NCBI GenBank assembly: GCA_021166835.1
Contig: JAJPEN010000007.1
Location: 1-52,953, forward strand
DNA: 52,953 bases
Reading direction: 5' to 3'
Source of the DNA: Burkholderiaceae bacterium
GTDB lineage: Bacteria > Pseudomonadota > Gammaproteobacteria > Burkholderiales > Burkholderiaceae
Position 1 is the first letter of the stretch; each line of letters begins with the position of its first letter. Below, piece after piece: positions 27,090 through 37,035 of this stretch. The notes below the pieces were generated by a model, which saw only the letters and a program-made list of their open reading frames with translations, made no database searches and was not told the DNA's origin. A program made the translations under genes and the position numbers.

Positions 27090-28532
27090 TCAGCGCCCAT
27101 GCTCCCCCACGCGAACGATCTTCAGCGTATTCGTCCCCCCCGACTTGCCGATCGGCTCGCCGATCGTCAGTGCGATGAGGTCTCCCTTCTCGACGATTCC
27201 CGCCTCGAGCAGCCGCTGCTCGGCCTCGAGCAGCAGCGCCTCGCGCTCGACCGCGTGATAGGTCATCACGATCGGGTGCACCTCGCGGTACAGGCACATC
27301 CGGCGACGGCTGCGCTCCTCGGGCGTGAGCGCGTAGATCGGCACGCCGGAATCGATGCGCGACATCCACAGCGCGGTCGAGCCCGACTGCGTGAGCGAGA
27401 CCACCGCCTTCACCTTCATGTGGTGCGCCACGAAGAGCGCGCTCATCGCGATCGCCTGGTCGATGCGCGTGAAGGTGCCGTCGGGGATCTCGGCGCTCAG
27501 CGCGTGGCGCTCGGATCGGTCGGCCTCGACGCACACTCGGGCCATCGCCTCGATCGTCTCGACCGGGTAACGCCCGGCGGCCGTCTCGGCCGACAGCATC
27601 ACCGCGTCGGTTCCGTCGAGCACCGCGTTGGCGACGTCCGACACCTCGGCGCGCGTGGGCACCGGCGACTCGATCATCGACTCCATCATCTGGGTGGCGG
27701 TGATCGTGACCTTGTTCAGGTCCTTCGCCATGCGGATCATCCGCTTCTGCAGCGCCGGCACGGCCGCATCGCCGACCTCGACCGCGAGGTCGCCGCGCGC
27801 GACCATGATGCCGTCGCTCGCCTCGAGGATCTCCTTCAGGTTGCCGATCGCCTCGTAGCGCTCGATCTTCGCGATCATCAGCGCGCGCGCCCCCGCTGCG
27901 CGCACCAGTTCGCGCGCCATGTACATGTCGGCCGCGTTCTTCGGGAACGACACGGCGATGAAATCGGCCTCGAAGCGCACGGCGGTCTTGATGTCCTCCA
28001 TGTCCTTCGACGTGAGCGCAGGCGCCGACAGCCCCCCGCCCTGCCGGTTGATCCCCTTGCGGTTCGACAGCGTTCCGCCCTGCAGGACCGTACATTCGAT
28101 CGTGCGCGCGTCGACGCGATCGACGCGCATGGTCACGCGCCCGTCGTTCAGCAGCAGCGTGTCGCCCACGCTCACGTCGTTGACCAGCTCCGGATAGTCG
28201 AGACCGACGCGCTGCTGGTTGCCGAGTTCGCAATCGATGTCGAAGACGAAATGGTCGCCGACCTCGAGCTGGATCTTGCCGTCGGCGAACTTGCCGATGC
28301 GGATCTTCGGGCCCTGCAGGTCGGCGAGCACGCCGACGCTCTGCCCGATCCGGACGGCGATCTCGCGCACGCTGGCGACCACCGCCGAGTGCTCCTCGGC
28401 GGTACCGTGCGAGAAGTTCACGCGCACGACGTTGACGCCGGCGCGCAGCATGCGCTCGAGCACCTCGGGCGAGGACGAAGCCGGGCCGAGCGTGGCCACG
28501 ATCTTGGTGGCGCGGGGAACGGGATGGAACAT
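27090..28532 (-). CDS. pyk: Pyruvate kinase
   Basis: 480 aa. It begins MFHPVPRATKIVATLGPASS; contains VNFSHG, the substrate/metal region ARGDLAVEVGD, and the long conserved stretch beginning ATQMMESMIESPVPTRAE. It transfers phosphate from PEP to ADP. The start at 28532 matches family N-termini; an upstream ATG at 28583 would add 17 residues unlike the family. In Burkholderiales relatives pyk usually follows pgk directly; here a four-gene cassette separates them. Confidence 0.96.
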   Translation of the reverse strand: MFHPVPRATKIVATLGPASSSPEVLERMLRAGVNVVRVNFSHGTAEEHSAVVASVREIAVRIGQSVGVLADLQGPKIRIGKFADGKIQLEVGDHFVFDIDCELGNQQRVGLDYPELVNDVSVGDTLLLNDGRVTMRVDRVDARTIECTVLQGGTLSNRKGINRQGGGLSAPALTSKDMEDIKTAVRFEADFIAVSFPKNAADMYMARELVRAAGARALMIAKIERYEAIGNLKEILEASDGIMVARGDLAVEVGDAAVPALQKRMIRMAKDLNKVTITATQMMESMIESPVPTRAEVSDVANAVLDGTDAVMLSAETAAGRYPVETIEAMARVCVEADRSERHALSAEIPDGTFTRIDQAIAMSALFVAHHMKVKAVVSLTQSGSTALWMSRIDSGVPIYALTPEERSRRRMCLYREVHPIVMTYHAVEREALLLEAEQRLLEAGIVEKGDLIALTIGEPIGKSGGTNTLKIVRVGEHGR

Positions 28533-28601
28533 TGGGAGCGACCGGGAAATGCGGCGATGAACGATCGACCGGGCGCGACGCACGCACCGGGCAGCGGACG
28601 T

Positions 28602-29687
28602 TCATCCTAACGCAGCGGCACGCGGAGTACGGAACAGTTTCGTCCAGAGGTGAAGCGCGAGCAGGCGCGGCGGGAAGCGGCGCGCGAGCTGCCGGACCTT
28701 GAGCGCGCGCTTGGCCCATCGGCGCGAGACGCGGGTCGCGCGATCGGGCTCGGCGGGAAGCAGCGAACGCACCACCAGCGCGTCCATCAGCGCCTGCGTG
28801 GCGGCCGTCGTTCGCGCGCGTCGGGCCGCCTCGCGGGCAGCCTCCCGCGGGATCGGCGTGCCGAGAAAACGATGCGCATAGCGCAGACCGTAGTGCAACG
28901 GCCGGTGCAGGCCGTGCCGGGCGACCGACTCCGCAAGCCCTTCGTCGAAATCGGGACGATCGGCCCCGAGGCGCAGCATGGCATCCAGATCGACCAGATC
29001 GCGCAGCTGATGCCACATGTCGGAGTCTTCGAACAGGTGGCAGCAGGTGTGCAGCACCTGGTCTTCGGGCGCGAGCACGCGAAATACCGTGCCGGGCAGC
29101 GGTACCGATGCGTCGAACAGCGCGTCGGCAACCGGCCGCAGGCGGCTCGTCACCGGAAGAATCGTGTGATGCAGATCGACCGGTTGCGGGCGCTCGGGAT
29201 GCATCAGCGGCGGCAACTCGTGGCTCCACTCGCGGTAGTAGCGCTCGTCGTAGTCGTCGATCTCGCCGAAACGCCAGCCGGCCGCGCGCAGCGCGGCTTC
29301 GGCGTCGGAAAGCCGCGAGGCGCGCACCATCAGGTCGACGTCGCTCGTCGGCCGGCCGCGTGCCCAGGCGACCCGCTGCGCGACGTACGCGCTGCCCTTG
29401 AGCAGCACCAGCTCGGTGTCGAGCGGCGCGAGCGTTTCGGCAAGATGCTGCAGATTCCACCGCGTCATCTGGATCCGATACTCGGCGGCCGCGCGTTCGG
29501 AGCGCAGCGCCCGTTCAACCGGCTGCGGCAGGGCGTCGAGGGCCCCTGCGGTTTCGTAGCGCGCGTGCAGCACGCCGGCCACCTGGCCCATGCGCGCGAT
29601 GCGGACGATCTCGTCCCATTCCCGCAAACCGGGCTGACGCGGCTGAAGCGGATCGACGAGCAGCGAAAAGAGGAACAAGGCCTTCAT
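28602..29687 (-). CDS. NTP_transf_5-type nucleotidyltransferase of the HPr-rel-A cassette
   Basis: 361 aa. The polymerase-beta-like motif LLKGSAYVAQ...TSDVDLMV places G98-S99 and D116/D118 as nucleotide and metal ligands. HVFEDSDMWHQLRDLVDLD-like helices follow, as in uncharacterised nucleotidyltransferases near exosortase and peptide-modification loci. The start is fixed by an ATGA overlap with the HprK-like gene, so the two are coupled. It may add a nucleotide or sugar-nucleotide to a partner protein; that is inference. Last gene of the cassette, 70 bp from pyk. Confidence 0.8.
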   Translation of the reverse strand: MKALFLFSLLVDPLQPRQPGLREWDEIVRIARMGQVAGVLHARYETAGALDALPQPVERALRSERAAAEYRIQMTRWNLQHLAETLAPLDTELVLLKGSAYVAQRVAWARGRPTSDVDLMVRASRLSDAEAALRAAGWRFGEIDDYDERYYREWSHELPPLMHPERPQPVDLHHTILPVTSRLRPVADALFDASVPLPGTVFRVLAPEDQVLHTCCHLFEDSDMWHQLRDLVDLDAMLRLGADRPDFDEGLAESVARHGLHRPLHYGLRYAHRFLGTPIPREAAREAARRARTTAATQALMDALVVRSLLPAEPDRATRVSRRWAKRALKVRQLARRFPPRLLALHLWTKLFRTPRAAALG

Positions 29688-30637
29688 CGTCGAGCGGGCT
29701 CGATCGGCGGAGCCGCCACCTCCGTCTCGGCGAAAAGCGCGTCGATGAGATCGAAAGCGTCCTCGAAGCGGGAGTAACGCAGCTGGTAGCTGCGGCACTG
29801 TGCTACCAGGTTCGTCAGCGCGAGGAAGCCGGTCTCGCCGAGCAGCGCGTAATTGAATGAATTGCCCGACAGCTTCACGAACGCGCGCGTCGACGCAATC
29901 GGCTCGAGTGCCGGCGCTTCCGCTGCTCCATAGCGGGGAAATACGACGAATTCGGGCCGCGCCGGCCGCTTGCGCGCCGCGACGCTCATGGCGTTGGGGG
30001 CGACGTGCAGGACAGTGCCCTTGCGCGTGCCGGCGATGCGCGGGCCGGTCGACAGCCCGGGCCAGCGCTCGACGACCCGGTCGATCGAATCGTTCTTCAG
30101 GCAGACCGGACGCAGCAGCGGCATCACCGTCCCGTCGTGCGGATCGATCGCGCAGAACTCGTCGCTGATCAGCCTGTAGCCGTGACACATCAGCGCGGCG
30201 GTGAGCGTGCTCTTGCCGACACCCGAATACGCCGGCATCAGCAATGCGCGATCGCCGCGCGCGACGACCCCGGCGTGCAGCATCAGCCAGGCATGCGAAC
30301 GATAGGCGATCGTCCAGTTCAGTCCCCATTCGACGAGCGCCGGATGCATCGACAACGGCATCGGATCGAACGGCGACTCGCCGTCGACGATCAGCCGGGC
30401 GAGACGGGATCCGACGACCGTGCGCTGGACCTCGAGCGATACGGTTGCGTCGGCGAAGCTCTCGTCGGCTTCGATCGGGAACGCGCCGTAGAGGGCACGC
30501 ATCGCCGGCGCGAAGTCCGGGTACCCGGTGCGAAAGCGCGCGGCGCAGGCGCCGAGATCGATGGCGACCCCGGGATCACGCAGCCGCGCGCGCAGCTCCT
30601 CGGGGGCCATTCCGGCAACGGTTGGAGGCCCGCGCAT
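29684..30637 (-). CDS. HprK-related kinase A
   Basis: 317 aa. Residues 115-165 carry an HPr-kinase-like core: WLMLHAGVVARG, P-loop PAYSGVGKST (135-144) and LISDEFCAID (157-165). The N-terminal 100 residues are unlike HPr kinase, and no PTS HPr gene is seen nearby. Proteins of this type are grouped as HprK-related kinase A, found with a small PqqD-like protein and a nucleotidyltransferase, as here. A role in phosphorylating a peptide or protein is assumed from homology and has not been demonstrated to my knowledge. It starts 7 nt after the PqqD-like stop. Confidence 0.85.
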   Translation of the reverse strand: MRGPPTVAGMAPEELRARLRDPGVAIDLGACAARFRTGYPDFAPAMRALYGAFPIEADESFADATVSLEVQRTVVGSRLARLIVDGESPFDPMPLSMHPALVEWGLNWTIAYRSHAWLMLHAGVVARGDRALLMPAYSGVGKSTLTAALMCHGYRLISDEFCAIDPHDGTVMPLLRPVCLKNDSIDRVVERWPGLSTGPRIAGTRKGTVLHVAPNAMSVAARKRPARPEFVVFPRYGAAEAPALEPIASTRAFVKLSGNSFNYALLGETGFLALTNLVAQCRSYQLRYSRFEDAFDLIDALFAETEVAAPPIEPARR

Positions 30638-30644
30638 GCTCGCC

Positions 30645-30947
30645 TCAGTAAGTCGAAGGAAGGTCGACGCCTTCGACGAGAGCGCATTGCGCGAGTTCGA
30701 CCAGCGCCCGGTCCACCAGCATCTGCGCCTCTGCGCGCGACAACCCGGCGTCGACGAGTTCCAGCGCGTCGACGAGCGAGTCGACCGGTTGTCCCCCGCG
30801 TTCGGAAAAGAGCGTCAGCAGCATTGCCGCAGCTCCACTGACGACGTGCGTGCGCCAGGATCGGGAATCGAAAACGGCGATCGAGTCGGCCGAAAGAGGG
30901 CGTCGGCGCAGGCCGTCACGAACGCGAACGACGCGCGCGGCATCCAC
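30645..30947 (-). CDS. PqqD-like small protein of the HPr-rel-A cassette
   Basis: 100 aa from GTG 30947. The winged-helix-like pattern of PqqD is visible: FDSRSWRTHVVSGAAAMLLTLFSERGGQPVDSLVDAL...LVDRALVELAQCALVE. PqqD proteins bind leader peptides and present them to modifying enzymes, so this is the probable substrate-recognition part of the cassette. The ribosome-binding site is weak and translation may depend on coupling to the Tat-like gene, which ends 13 nt upstream. Confidence 0.8.
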   Translation of the reverse strand: MDAARVVRVRDGLRRRPLSADSIAVFDSRSWRTHVVSGAAAMLLTLFSERGGQPVDSLVDALELVDAGLSRAEAQMLVDRALVELAQCALVEGVDLPSTY

Positions 30948-30960
30948 GAGAAGCTGCTCG

Positions 30961-31632
30961 TCAGGTCAGCCCGAGCACGCGCCGGATATATGCGGTGAGC
31001 CCGTCCCCGAAGAAGCCGCCGGTGTATCGCTCGCTGATCGCCATGAGCGAAGTCGCGCAGCCCGTCGTGGCCAGGATGCCGGCCGTTGCCTGGGGCTCCC
31101 AGCTGTAACCGAGCGGCTGGCCGGTATTGGGGTCGATCCTGATCAGCGCCCAGCGCTTCTCGATCAGGTCGGCAACGGTAGCGTTCGCCTGCGTGTATTG
31201 ACCGTCGGTTGACGGCGTGTCCTTGCCGACGAGGCCGCCGCTGCCGTAGCTCACGCGAGGCGTGCTCTTCGCCGACGCGACCAGCGGACCGGCGGCCGAA
31301 CCGGAGGAATCGACCCGCCACCACGTCTGCTGATCGGTGCCGAGCACGTACTCGCCCTCGATCTTCCCTTCGCCGATGGCCGGCCGAAGCGTGACGATGT
31401 CCACCTGCACGCGAATCCATTCGTCGGGGGTCTGGGCCAGCTTGTTGGCCAATTCGCCACGCTGCTGGTCGAACCCACTCTGTTTCCGCGCGCACATTGC
31501 CGCGGAATCGGCGAACGAAGACCCGGGCACCAGCGTCAGCACCATCGGCGCGGCGACACCGAGGCGCAAGAGGTTGCGCCTGCGCGCTTCATGCGACGGC
31601 TCGGCGGGACTCTGTTCGTTCGAATCGGTCAT
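30961..31632 (-). CDS. Tat-like exported protein, first gene of the HPr-rel-A cassette
   Basis: 223 aa, no recognised domain. N-terminus EARRRNLLRLGVAAPMVLTLVPGSSFADSA has the twin-arginine pattern RRxxLL (17-22), a hydrophobic stretch (24-36) and an Ala-rich cleavage site near 41. The mature part has few cysteines (one at 47, one in GCATS near the end) and ends GGFFGDGLTAYIRRVLGLT. GAGGCGA lies 6 nt before ATG. It is co-directional and tightly spaced with the PqqD-like, HprK-like and nucleotidyltransferase genes, so it is a candidate substrate or effector of that system. Function unknown. Confidence 0.7.
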   Translation of the reverse strand: MTDSNEQSPAEPSHEARRRNLLRLGVAAPMVLTLVPGSSFADSAAMCARKQSGFDQQRGELANKLAQTPDEWIRVQVDIVTLRPAIGEGKIEGEYVLGTDQQTWWRVDSSGSAAGPLVASAKSTPRVSYGSGGLVGKDTPSTDGQYTQANATVADLIEKRWALIRIDPNTGQPLGYSWEPQATAGILATTGCATSLMAISERYTGGFFGDGLTAYIRRVLGLT

Positions 31633-31861
31633 GGCTCGCCTCGAAATGCGCGAAGAGATCCCCGGAGAGCATTGTCCGGCTTGCGTACGGAAACGCAAGG
31701 CCGACGCCGCTCGAGTTCAACTTCCCGAACGGAAACCCGGCTGTATTCCCAAGGCTGCAAGTTCCATGCCTTGCGTTCGCAGTCGGTTGATTTGCAAGGG
31801 ATCTTCTGGCGTTCCAGGTACGCCGACAAACAAATGTAAAGTTCTCCGACGCCCGACTGTT
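31633..31861. other. Intergenic region between pgk and the Tat-like gene
   Basis: 229 bp, less GC-rich than its surroundings, with no convincing gene. It presumably holds the cassette promoter, but no clear -35/-10 pair was identified. CTTGCA/CCTTGC motifs recur on the minus strand. Confidence 0.4.
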
Positions 31862-33040
31862 TCAGGCGCGTTGCTGTAGCGCCTCCACGGCCGGCAGCGA
31901 GCGCCCCTCGAGGAACTCGAGAAACGCGCCGCCCCCCGTCGAGATGTAGTCGATGCGATCGGCCACGCCGAAGCGGGAGATCGCGGCAACCGTGTCGCCG
32001 CCCCCGGCGATCGAATACGCGTCGGATTGCGCGATCGCGTCGGCCAGCACGCGCGTGCCGTGCGAAAAGGCATCGAACTCGAAAACGCCCACGGGTCCAT
32101 TCCAGACGACGGTACCCGCCTGCTTCAGCAGGCCGGCCAGCAACCCCGCGGTGCGCGGACCGATGTCGAGAACCAGGTCGTCGTCGGACACCTGCTCCAC
32201 CGGTTTCGTGACCGCCTGCGCGCTCGCGGAGAACTCCTTCGCGCAAACGACGTCGACCGGGATCGGCACGGCGGCGCCGCGCGCCGACATCGCATCGAGC
32301 ACCGCGCGCGCCTGCTCCACCATCTCGCGCTCGGCCAGCGAACGGCCGATGGGCAGGCCCGCCGCGAGCAGGAAGGTGTTGGCGATGCCGCCGCCGACGA
32401 TCAGCTGGTCGACCTTCGCGGCCAACGCCTGAAGGATCGACAGCTTGGTGGAAACCTTGGAGCCGCCGACGATCGCCACCAGCGGGCGGCGCGGCGAATT
32501 CAGCGCCCGCCCCAGCGCATCCAGCTCGGCCGCCATCAGCGGACCGGCGCAGGCGATCGGCGCCGCGAGCGCGAGCGCATGCGTGGTCGCCTCGGCGCGG
32601 TGCGCGGTGCCGAAGGCGTCGTTCACGTAGACGTCGCACAGCGCCGCCATCCGGCGCGCGAGACCGGGGTCGTCGCTCTTCTCGCCGACGTTGCAGCGGC
32701 AGTTCTCGAGCAGCACCACCTCGCCCGCGCGCACTTCGAAGCCGCCGTCCACCCAATTGCCCACCAGGCGCACTTCGCGCCCGAGCAGCTGCCCGATGCG
32801 CGCGGCCACCGGTGCGAGCGAATCTTCGGCGCGCACCACGCCCTCCTTGGGTCGCCCGAGATGCGACGTGACCATCACCGCAGCGCCAGCGTCCAGGCAG
32901 TGCTCGATGGCGGGCAGCGATGCGCGGATGCGCGTGTCGTCGGTGATGCGCAGCGCGTCGTCCTGCGGCACGTTGAGATCCGCGCGGATGAACACGCGCT
33001 TGCCGGCGACGTCGATTTCGTTCAGGCGGCGGAAATGCAT
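31862..33040 (-). CDS. pgk: Phosphoglycerate kinase
   Basis: 392 aa. [24 protein letters not shown] and [13 protein letters not shown] are signature segments, [11 protein letters not shown] and GGGDTVAAI the nucleotide-binding ones. It makes ATP and 3-phosphoglycerate from 1,3-bisphosphoglycerate. I chose ATG 33040 because GAGGAAT lies 8 nt upstream; in-frame ATGs at 33052 and 33073 are alternatives. It follows a small conserved-looking gene and gapA on the same strand. Confidence 0.96.
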   Translation of the reverse strand: MHFRRLNEIDVAGKRVFIRADLNVPQDDALRITDDTRIRASLPAIEHCLDAGAAVMVTSHLGRPKEGVVRAEDSLAPVAARIGQLLGREVRLVGNWVDGGFEVRAGEVVLLENCRCNVGEKSDDPGLARRMAALCDVYVNDAFGTAHRAEATTHALALAAPIACAGPLMAAELDALGRALNSPRRPLVAIVGGSKVSTKLSILQALAAKVDQLIVGGGIANTFLLAAGLPIGRSLAEREMVEQARAVLDAMSARGAAVPIPVDVVCAKEFSASAQAVTKPVEQVSDDDLVLDIGPRTAGLLAGLLKQAGTVVWNGPVGVFEFDAFSHGTRVLADAIAQSDAYSIAGGGDTVAAISRFGVADRIDYISTGGGAFLEFLEGRSLPAVEALQQRA

Positions 33041-33059
33041 GGGATTCCTCATTGCGCCC

Positions 33060-33380
33060 TCATTGCGCTTCATGCAACTGCTGCTCGATCTCGTGGCGCT
33101 CGCCGTCGTCGAGCAGGTCGAGCGGGTTGGCGCCGTCGTCCATCAGCCAGTCTTCGAAGCGGCCGCGCCGCCCGTCGGGCAGGCGCGCCGCCACCAGATG
33201 ATCGAGCGTGGCGCTGTCGGAGAAGAACACCAGCTCGACGCCGTCCGCCTCGACCACGCACTCGCCGACGGCGATCTGCACCCACGGCCGGCGCGCGTCG
33301 CGTAGCCGCATCGTGCGCTTGCCGTCGACGATCTCGCGCAGCAGCGCGGCCGTCTCGGCGGCGTCGAGCCGACGGCCCAT
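33060..33380 (-). CDS. Small hypothetical protein between gapA and pgk
   Basis: 106 aa from ATG 33380, with GAGGGGG 8 nt upstream and a 12-bp overlap into the gapA stop region. The protein is charged and probably soluble: a helical N-terminus ([19 protein letters not shown]), a beta-rich centre ([23 protein letters not shown]) and an acidic C-terminus ([20 protein letters not shown]). I do not recognise a family. Position and ribosome-binding site support a real gene co-transcribed with gapA and pgk. Confidence 0.65.
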   Translation of the reverse strand: MGRRLDAAETAALLREIVDGKRTMRLRDARRPWVQIAVGECVVEADGVELVFFSDSATLDHLVAARLPDGRRGRFEDWLMDDGANPLDLLDDGERHEIEQQLHEAQ

Positions 33381-33391
33381 CGCGAGCCCCC

Positions 33392-34402
33392 TCAGCGCGC
33401 GTTCATCCAGGCGACCGTCACGTCGAGCATCCGGTTGGAGAAGCCCCACTCGTTGTCGTACCAGCTGTTGGCCTTCACGAGCCGGCCGGACACCTTGGTG
33501 AGCGTCGAATCGAAGATGCTCGATGCCGGGTTGTGGTTGAAGTCGACCGAAACGAGCTGCGCGTCGTTGTAGGCGATCACGCCCTTCAGCGCGCCCTGCG
33601 CGGCCTCGCGCATCGCGGCGTTCACCTCCTCGACCGAAGTCTCGCGCGACGCGATGAACGACAGATCGACGATCGACACGTTGATCGTCGGCACGCGCAT
33701 CGCGTAGCCGTCGAGCCGGCCATTCAGCTCGGGCAGCACGAGCCCGACGGCGGAGGCAGCGCCCGTCTTGGTGGGGATCATCGACATCGTCGCCGAGCGC
33801 GCGCGGCGCAGGTCGGTGTGATAGACGTCAGTGAGCACCTGGTCGTTCGTGTAGGCGTGGATCGTCGTCATCAGGCCGGTGTCGATGCCGATGCGCTCGT
33901 GCAGCACCTTCGCCATCGGCGCCAGGCAGTTCGTCGTGCACGAGGCGTTCGAGATCACCGTCTGGCTCGCGCGCAGCACGTCGTGGTTCACGCCGTAGAC
34001 GACGGTGGCGTCGACGTCCTTGCCGCCCGGCGCCGAGATGATCACTTTCTTCGCGCCGCCTTTCAGGTGCGCCGACGCCTTCTCCTTGCTGGTGAAGAAG
34101 CCGGTGCACTCGAGGACGACGTCGACGCCCAGCTCACCCCAGGGCAGCTGCGACGGATCGCGCTGCGACAGCACGCGAATGCGGTCGCCGTTCACGACGA
34201 TGTTCTCGCCCTCGACCGAAACCGTGCCGGGGAACTTGCCATGGGCAGTGTCGTACTGGGTGAGATGCGCATTGATCTTCGCGTCGCCCAGATCGTTGAT
34301 CGCGACGATCTCGATCGGGTGCTTCTTGCCGTCTTCGTAGTGCGCGCGAAGGATGTTGCGGCCGATGCGGCCGTAGCCGTTGATCGCGATGCGGATGGTC
34401 AT
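33392..34402 (-). CDS. gapA: Glyceraldehyde-3-phosphate dehydrogenase
   Basis: 336 aa. [10 protein letters not shown] is the NAD-binding start, SNASCTTNC holds the catalytic Cys, and [12 protein letters not shown] the C-terminal signature. It oxidises glyceraldehyde-3-phosphate to 1,3-bisphosphoglycerate. The Asp in INDLGD favours NAD over NADP. It lies 64 bp after tkt in the tkt-gapA-pgk unit. Confidence 0.97.
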   Translation of the reverse strand: MTIRIAINGYGRIGRNILRAHYEDGKKHPIEIVAINDLGDAKINAHLTQYDTAHGKFPGTVSVEGENIVVNGDRIRVLSQRDPSQLPWGELGVDVVLECTGFFTSKEKASAHLKGGAKKVIISAPGGKDVDATVVYGVNHDVLRASQTVISNASCTTNCLAPMAKVLHERIGIDTGLMTTIHAYTNDQVLTDVYHTDLRRARSATMSMIPTKTGAASAVGLVLPELNGRLDGYAMRVPTINVSIVDLSFIASRETSVEEVNAAMREAAQGALKGVIAYNDAQLVSVDFNHNPASSIFDSTLTKVSGRLVKANSWYDNEWGFSNRMLDVTVAWMNAR

Positions 34403-34466
34403 GACGAATTCCCCTGTAGTGACGAAACCGGATGGGGCGCGACGCGCGAGGCGCGCGCCGCGGAAA

Positions 34467-36575
34467 TCAGGCGGGCACGCGCCGCTTCAGCACGCCGCGC
34501 ACGGTGCCCACGACTTTCTCGGGCGTGAAGCCGAAATGGCGGAACAGCTCCGCCGCCGGCGCCGATTCGCCGAAGGTGTCGATCGAGACGACCGCCGCGC
34601 AGCCGTATTTCCACCAGCCGTCGCCGACGCCCGCTTCGATCGCCACGCGAGGCACGTCGCTGCCGAGCACCGCGCTGCGCCAGGCCTCGTCCTGCCGGTC
34701 GAAGACGTCGGCGCAGGGCATCGACACCACGCGCACGTCGATGCCTTCGGCGGCCAGCAGGTCGCGCGCCTGCAGCGCCAGCGAAACCTCGGAACCGGTG
34801 GCGATCAGGACGGCCGCCGGATCGGCTGCATCGCGCAGCACGTAGCCCCCGCGCAGGATCGCGTCGACCTGCGCGCGCGAGCGCGAGACGAAGGGCAACG
34901 CCTGCCGGGAGAGCAGCAAGGCCGCCGGACCGTCGTCGCGCGCGATCGCTGCCGCCCACGCGCTGGCGGTTTCGACGGCATCGCAGGGACGCCAGACGTC
35001 GAGCCGCGGCACCAGCCGCAGCGAGGCGGCATGCTCGATCGGCTGGTGCGTCGGACCGTCCTCGCCCAGCCCGATCGAGTCGTGCGTGAAGACGAAGACG
35101 ACGCGCTGCTTCATCAGCGCCGCCATGCGCAGCGCGTTGCGGGAGTAGTCGGAGAAAGTGAGGAAGGTGCCGCCGTACGGAATGAATCCGCCGTGCAGCG
35201 CGAGTCCGTTCAGCATCGCGCTCATGCCGAACTCGCGCACGCCGAAATTGATGTGCCGACCGGCGACGAAGCCCTCGACCGTGCGCAGCGCGCCGCTGCC
35301 CTTGAAATCGGTGAGGTTGCTGCCGGTAAGGTCGGCCGATCCGCCGATCAGTTCGGGCAGCGCCGCGCCGAAGTGGTTCAGCGCATTCTGCGAAGCCTTG
35401 CGGGTGGCGACCGATCCGCCCTTCTCCACCGCCTCGTCGACTGCCGCGTCGAAGGCGTCGTCGTACGCAGCTGGAAGGCGGCCGGCGACGCGGCGCTCGA
35501 ACTCCTGCGCGTCGGCCGGGTACGCCGCCCGGTAGCGCTCGAGGCGCGCGTTCCACTCGGCCTGCGCGCGCGCCCCGCGCGCGCGCGCGTCCCAGGCCCG
35601 GCGCACCGACTCGGGCAACTCGAAGGGCGCATGCGCCCAGCCAAGCGCGGCACGGGTGGCGGCCACCTCGTCGGCGCCGAGCGGCTCGCCGTGCGCCTTC
35701 GCAGAACCGACCCGGGCCGGCGAGCCGCGTCCGATCTGCGTGCGACATTGCACCAGCGTCGGCGCGAAGACGCCGTCGCGCCCATGGGCGCCCCACTCGC
35801 GCGCCAGCGCGATCGCCGCTTCGAGCGCATCGACGTCGTGGCCGTCGACGTCGGGAATCACGTGCCAGCCGTAGGCCTCGAATCGCTGCACGGTGTCGTC
35901 GGTGAACCAGTTGCGCACCGGTCCGTCGATCGAGATGCCGTTGTCGTCGTAGAAGACGACCAGCTTCGACAGCCGCAGCGTGCCGGCGAACGAGCACGCC
36001 TCGTGCGAGATGCCTTCCATCAGGCAGCCGTCGCCGGCGAAGACCCAGGTGTAGTGATCGACGATGGCCAGGTCGTCGCGGTTGAAGCGATCGGCCAGCA
36101 GCCGCTCGGCGAGCGCCATGCCGACCGCGTTCGCCAGGCCCTGCCCGAGCGGGCCGGTGGTCGTCTCGACGCCGGGGGTGAGTCCGTGCTCGGGATGACC
36201 CGGCGTTTTCGAATGCAGCTGACGGAAGCGGCGCAGCTCGTCGATCGACAGGTCGTAGCCGGCGAGATGCAGCAACGCGTACAGCAGCATCGATCCGTGC
36301 CCGTTCGACAGCACGAAGCGGTCGCGATCGGGCCATGCGGGATCGGCGGGGTTGTGCTTCAGCGCAGCGCCCCAAAGTGCGACGGCGATCTCGGCCATGC
36401 CCATCGGCATGCCCGGGTGACCGGAATTCGCCTGCTGTACCGCGTCCATCGCGAGCGCACGGATCGCATCGGCCATCTCGCGGCGCTGCTCGTAGCTCGC
36501 CTTGCCGCCGTGCCCGCCGTCAGCCCCCGGAACTCGCGAATGAGGTTGCGTGGCGCTTTCCGTGGGAGATTCCAT
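34467..36575 (-). CDS. tkt: Transketolase
   Basis: 702 aa, full length. The TPP motif [13 protein letters not shown] is near residue 185; [13 protein letters not shown] and [18 protein letters not shown] are typical. It moves two-carbon ketol units in the pentose phosphate and Calvin-type pathways. A polar N-terminal tail of about 28 residues precedes the conserved [17 protein letters not shown]; the start could be slightly downstream. Divergent from the spermidine gene. Confidence 0.95.
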   Translation of the reverse strand: MESPTESATQPHSRVPGADGGHGGKASYEQRREMADAIRALAMDAVQQANSGHPGMPMGMAEIAVALWGAALKHNPADPAWPDRDRFVLSNGHGSMLLYALLHLAGYDLSIDELRRFRQLHSKTPGHPEHGLTPGVETTTGPLGQGLANAVGMALAERLLADRFNRDDLAIVDHYTWVFAGDGCLMEGISHEACSFAGTLRLSKLVVFYDDNGISIDGPVRNWFTDDTVQRFEAYGWHVIPDVDGHDVDALEAAIALAREWGAHGRDGVFAPTLVQCRTQIGRGSPARVGSAKAHGEPLGADEVAATRAALGWAHAPFELPESVRRAWDARARGARAQAEWNARLERYRAAYPADAQEFERRVAGRLPAAYDDAFDAAVDEAVEKGGSVATRKASQNALNHFGAALPELIGGSADLTGSNLTDFKGSGALRTVEGFVAGRHINFGVREFGMSAMLNGLALHGGFIPYGGTFLTFSDYSRNALRMAALMKQRVVFVFTHDSIGLGEDGPTHQPIEHAASLRLVPRLDVWRPCDAVETASAWAAAIARDDGPAALLLSRQALPFVSRSRAQVDAILRGGYVLRDAADPAAVLIATGSEVSLALQARDLLAAEGIDVRVVSMPCADVFDRQDEAWRSAVLGSDVPRVAIEAGVGDGWWKYGCAAVVSIDTFGESAPAAELFRHFGFTPEKVVGTVRGVLKRRVPA

Positions 36576-37035
36576 CGACGGTGGTCCTGAAGGCGGAGGG
36601 GGCGGAGGGGCGAAGCGGTTGCGACCTCCATTCTAACAAACGGGGTCGCCGCCTACTGGCGGGTTCGACACAAATTCCTATATAATCAAAGGCTTTTCTC
36701 GCCGACCGCACCCCTTTTTCGGGAGCGGCCGGCGACATTTCCACTGATCTGGATCCCCGAGGAAACACCGTGGGGATACTCAGGGACTGGCCGGGCGGTG
36801 ACGTCCGGCTTCCCGGAGCCGAAGCCCGAACGGGCCGGCGCCGGGGCCCGGGAGGCGCGTCCCGCGCAAGGCCCAAGGCCGCGCGGAGGCTTTCCCGGAG
36901 CGTCCCGGAAGCGTCGGCGCCGCGGAGCACCCATCCTGCGGCGACCGCATCGACGGGCAGCCGCCGCCGATGCATCCGGGCGCGTCCGGGGGTCTTGGGG
37001 TCTTCACCCTCTTCGGAGGGACTGGGTTGGACGAA
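36576..37035 (+). promoter_or_regulatory. Promoter and long GC-rich leader of the spermidine-synthesis gene
   Basis: TATAAT at 36681-36686 is a consensus -10 without a good -35. Transcription from it would give a leader of about 340 nt before ATG 37036. The leader is very GC-rich and probably highly structured. GAGGAAAC at 36759 precedes a GTG at 36770 whose frame runs on through the start of the main gene; its codons do not look like a conserved protein. GCGACC/GGTCGC (36621 and 36644) form a small inverted repeat on the tkt side. Confidence 0.55.

Noticed and set aside
26022..28610. An 862-codon plus-strand open frame opposite fba and pyk
   Set aside because: Shadow frame: no domain, no ribosome-binding site, and both real genes are unmistakable on the other strand.
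32401..32415. CTGGTCGACCTT inside pgk as a further GntR operator
   Set aside because: It breaks the palindrome at a core position and lies within conserved pgk coding sequence far from any promoter.
32027..34528. An 833-codon plus-strand open frame opposite pgk and gapA
   Set aside because: Same explanation: composition-driven absence of stops opposite conserved genes.
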